8,761 bases of DNA, taken from NCBI GenBank assembly GCA_023399635.1, contig JAEWOP010000217.1, positions 1 to 8,761 of the forward strand, read 5' to 3'. Under the pieces are notes generated by a model that saw only the letters and a list, made by a program, of their open reading frames with translations, was not told where the DNA came from and did not search any database. The position numbers and the translations under genes are program-made. Positions 7,325 through 8,761 of this stretch are shown piece by piece (the stretch's first letter is position 1; every line of letters starts with the position of its first letter). This DNA is from Pseudomonadota bacterium. GTDB lineage: Bacteria > Pseudomonadota > Alphaproteobacteria > Rhizobiales > Rhizobiaceae.

Positions 7325-8704
7325 CTAACGCCCGGGTGCGAGGTCTGCAAGAAAGTCGTCGCACCAACGCATCACGTCGTGCTCGAGCAGGTGGTCCATC
7401 ATCCGGCGCCAACGCTCCTGCCGCTCTTCAAGTGACATGCTGAGCCCACGGGCGATCGCGTTTGCGGTGCCTTCGATATCATACGGATTAACGAGAAGCG
7501 CACCGTTCAACTCGCGGGCCGCACCCGCGAAGCGCGAAAGCACGAGCACGCCCGGATCCTCTGGATCCTGCGCCGCCACGTATTCTTTGGCAACCAGGTT
7601 CATGCCATCGCGCAACGGGGTCACCAGCCCGATCCTGGCCAGTCGGTAAAGTCCCGCTAGGACTGGCCTGCCGATCGAGCGGTTGATGTAGCGGATGGGG
7701 ACCCAGTCCACCGTTCCGATGGCGCCATTCGCCCGGCCGGCCTGCTCGGCCACCGTTCGCTGCATCGCCTCATATTCCGGAACCTCGGACCGCGATTTCG
7801 GCGTGATCTGCAGATAGGTTACCTTGTTGTGGTACCCGGGGTTGGCCTTGACGAATTGCTCGAATGCGTCGATCCGCTGGGTGATACCTTTGGAATAGTC
7901 GAGGCGGTCGACGCCGATGATGAGGTCGCGGCCCTCTATGCTCTGTCGCGCCTTGCGGACCATGATGTTTTTGGCCGCCTTCGTCGCGAAATCGGCAAAT
8001 ACCGCGGTCTCGATGCCGATAGGGTAGGAGCCGCCTTTGAATGTTCGACCATAGGAACTGAACAACCCGTCGCCTTGGGCTTCCCCGATACCCTCTCGAA
8101 CAAGGCCTCCCGCGAAATTGGAGAGGTCATGGTCGGTCTGAAAGCCGACGAGGTCATAGTGTGAAAGCCCCCGCATGATTTCCTCATGCACCGGCATTGT
8201 GAACAAGACGTCAGCGGGCGGCCATGGGATGTGCAGGAAGAAGCCTATCCTGTTCTTCACACCCATCTGCCGCAGCTCGGCTGCCAGCGGAATGAGGTGG
8301 TAGTCATGAACCCAAATGACGTCGTCTTCCTGGAGAAGGGGCGCAAGGCGATGGGCAAAAAAGCGGTTGACCCGGAAGTAGCCTGCCATTTCCTTGCGGC
8401 CATATTCGGCGAGGTCCAGCCGGTAGTGGCAGATCGGCCAGAGCACACGGTTGGCAAAGCCCTCGTAATATTCCTCGACATCCGTCTTGGTGAGGTCGGT
8501 CAACGCATAGGTGATCTTGCCGTGTTCCTGCAGCGCCAGCGGCTCAGGGTCGCGCGCTCCGCTGGACTTCCCCGACCATCCCATCCAGATGCCGCCGCGT
8601 TCTTCCAGCGCCGCCTGAAGGGCAACCGCCAACCCGCCGGCCGGTGCTGCGCCCCCTTTCGCTGGAAGAGTAACCCGGTTGGAAACGACGACGAGGCGGC
8701 TCAA
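7325..8704 (-). CDS. otsA: Alpha,alpha-trehalose-phosphate synthase (UDP-forming)
   Basis: GT20-family glycosyltransferase that joins UDP-glucose and glucose-6-phosphate into trehalose-6-phosphate, the first step of the OtsA-OtsB route to trehalose, an osmo- and desiccation protectant in rhizobia. It acts in the cytoplasm. The 459-aa length is normal. Visible motifs are the N-terminal VVVSNRV and GGLAVAL (23-29) glucose-6-phosphate side loop, WVHDYHLIPLA (131-141), GVDRLDYSKGI (264-274) with the donor-phosphate Arg267 and Lys272, and the nucleotide-sugar site LRDGMNLVAKEYVAAQ (364-379). The start codon is TTG, read as Met. AAGGA (8713-8717) lies 8 bases upstream and the protein then begins MSRLVVVSNRV as in relatives. 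No ATG or GTG occurs in frame between this TTG and the window edge, but the frame is open to the edge, so a longer N-terminus cannot be excluded. No otsB is visible within the window. Confidence 0.96.
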   Translation of the reverse strand: MSRLVVVSNRVTLPAKGGAAPAGGLAVALQAALEERGGIWMGWSGKSSGARDPEPLALQEHGKITYALTDLTKTDVEEYYEGFANRVLWPICHYRLDLAEYGRKEMAGYFRVNRFFAHRLAPLLQEDDVIWVHDYHLIPLAAELRQMGVKNRIGFFLHIPWPPADVLFTMPVHEEIMRGLSHYDLVGFQTDHDLSNFAGGLVREGIGEAQGDGLFSSYGRTFKGGSYPIGIETAVFADFATKAAKNIMVRKARQSIEGRDLIIGVDRLDYSKGITQRIDAFEQFVKANPGYHNKVTYLQITPKSRSEVPEYEAMQRTVAEQAGRANGAIGTVDWVPIRYINRSIGRPVLAGLYRLARIGLVTPLRDGMNLVAKEYVAAQDPEDPGVLVLSRFAGAARELNGALLVNPYDIEGTANAIARGLSMSLEERQERWRRMMDHLLEHDVMRWCDDFLADLAPGR

Positions 8705-8761
8705 GCGCTTCTTCCTTCTAGATGTGAGATCGGAGGTGGGGTTTCTGTGGCAATTCGTGAC
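8705..8761. other. Upstream region of otsA up to the window edge
   Basis: Fifty-seven bases are available. On the minus strand one frame runs open from the edge to a TGA that overlaps the otsA TTG (as TTGA), but its third-position base use is unlike coding sequence here. Another frame stops at a TAG just before the ribosome binding site. Either could be the tail of an upstream gene, or neither. No promoter pair was recognised. Confidence 0.3.
8713..8717 (-). promoter_or_regulatory. Ribosome binding site supporting the TTG start of otsA
   Basis: On the minus strand AAGGA sits 8 bases before the TTG at 8704-8702. It is the main evidence that this uncommon start codon is used, together with the family N-terminus that follows it. 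Confidence 0.7.

Overview
The window looks like chromosomal DNA of an alphaproteobacterium, most likely a rhizobium (Rhizobiaceae). It is GC-rich with mostly G or C at third codon positions. The protein wording is also rhizobial in style, for example the UgpC-type ATPase, the glutathione synthetase with DPPFHMGYI and the OtsA beginning MSRLVVVSNRV. The exact genus cannot be named from the sequence alone.

Layout, left to right. A plus-strand block opens with the last codons of a gene that is probably an ABC sugar permease (1-29). It is followed closely by a UgpC-type sn-glycerol-3-phosphate/sugar ABC ATPase (42-1142), then glutathione synthetase gshB (1219-2169) and a ComM/YifB AAA+ ATPase (2353-3885). 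A strong two-way rho-independent terminator (3923-3950) separates this from a minus-strand pair: dUTPase dut (5092-5556), then cysteine synthase cysK (3994-4962), with a 129-bp leader between them. Peptide chain release factor 3, prfC (5640-7223), diverges from dut across 83 bp. The last gene is trehalose-6-phosphate synthase otsA (7325-8704, minus strand), convergent with prfC, with a hairpin in the 101-bp gap between them. Coding density is high and no gap exceeds about 185 bp.

The genes are mostly independent housekeeping or stress functions rather than one pathway. They cover solute import (UgpC), thiol metabolism (GshB uses glutamylcysteine, CysK makes cysteine), DNA processing (ComM), nucleotide-pool sanitation (Dut), translation termination and recycling (PrfC) and osmoprotection (OtsA). 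The two thiol genes lie on opposite strands on either side of comM, so they are not co-transcribed.

I found no mobile element, CRISPR array, tRNA or rRNA, and no convincing undescribed system. The points worth checking are regulatory or architectural: a perfect palindrome and a longer inverted repeat at the candidate comM promoter, a hairpin and an alternative in-frame start ahead of cysK, a TTG start for otsA, a cysteine in the UgpC P-loop, and the position of a ugp-type gene directly beside gshB.
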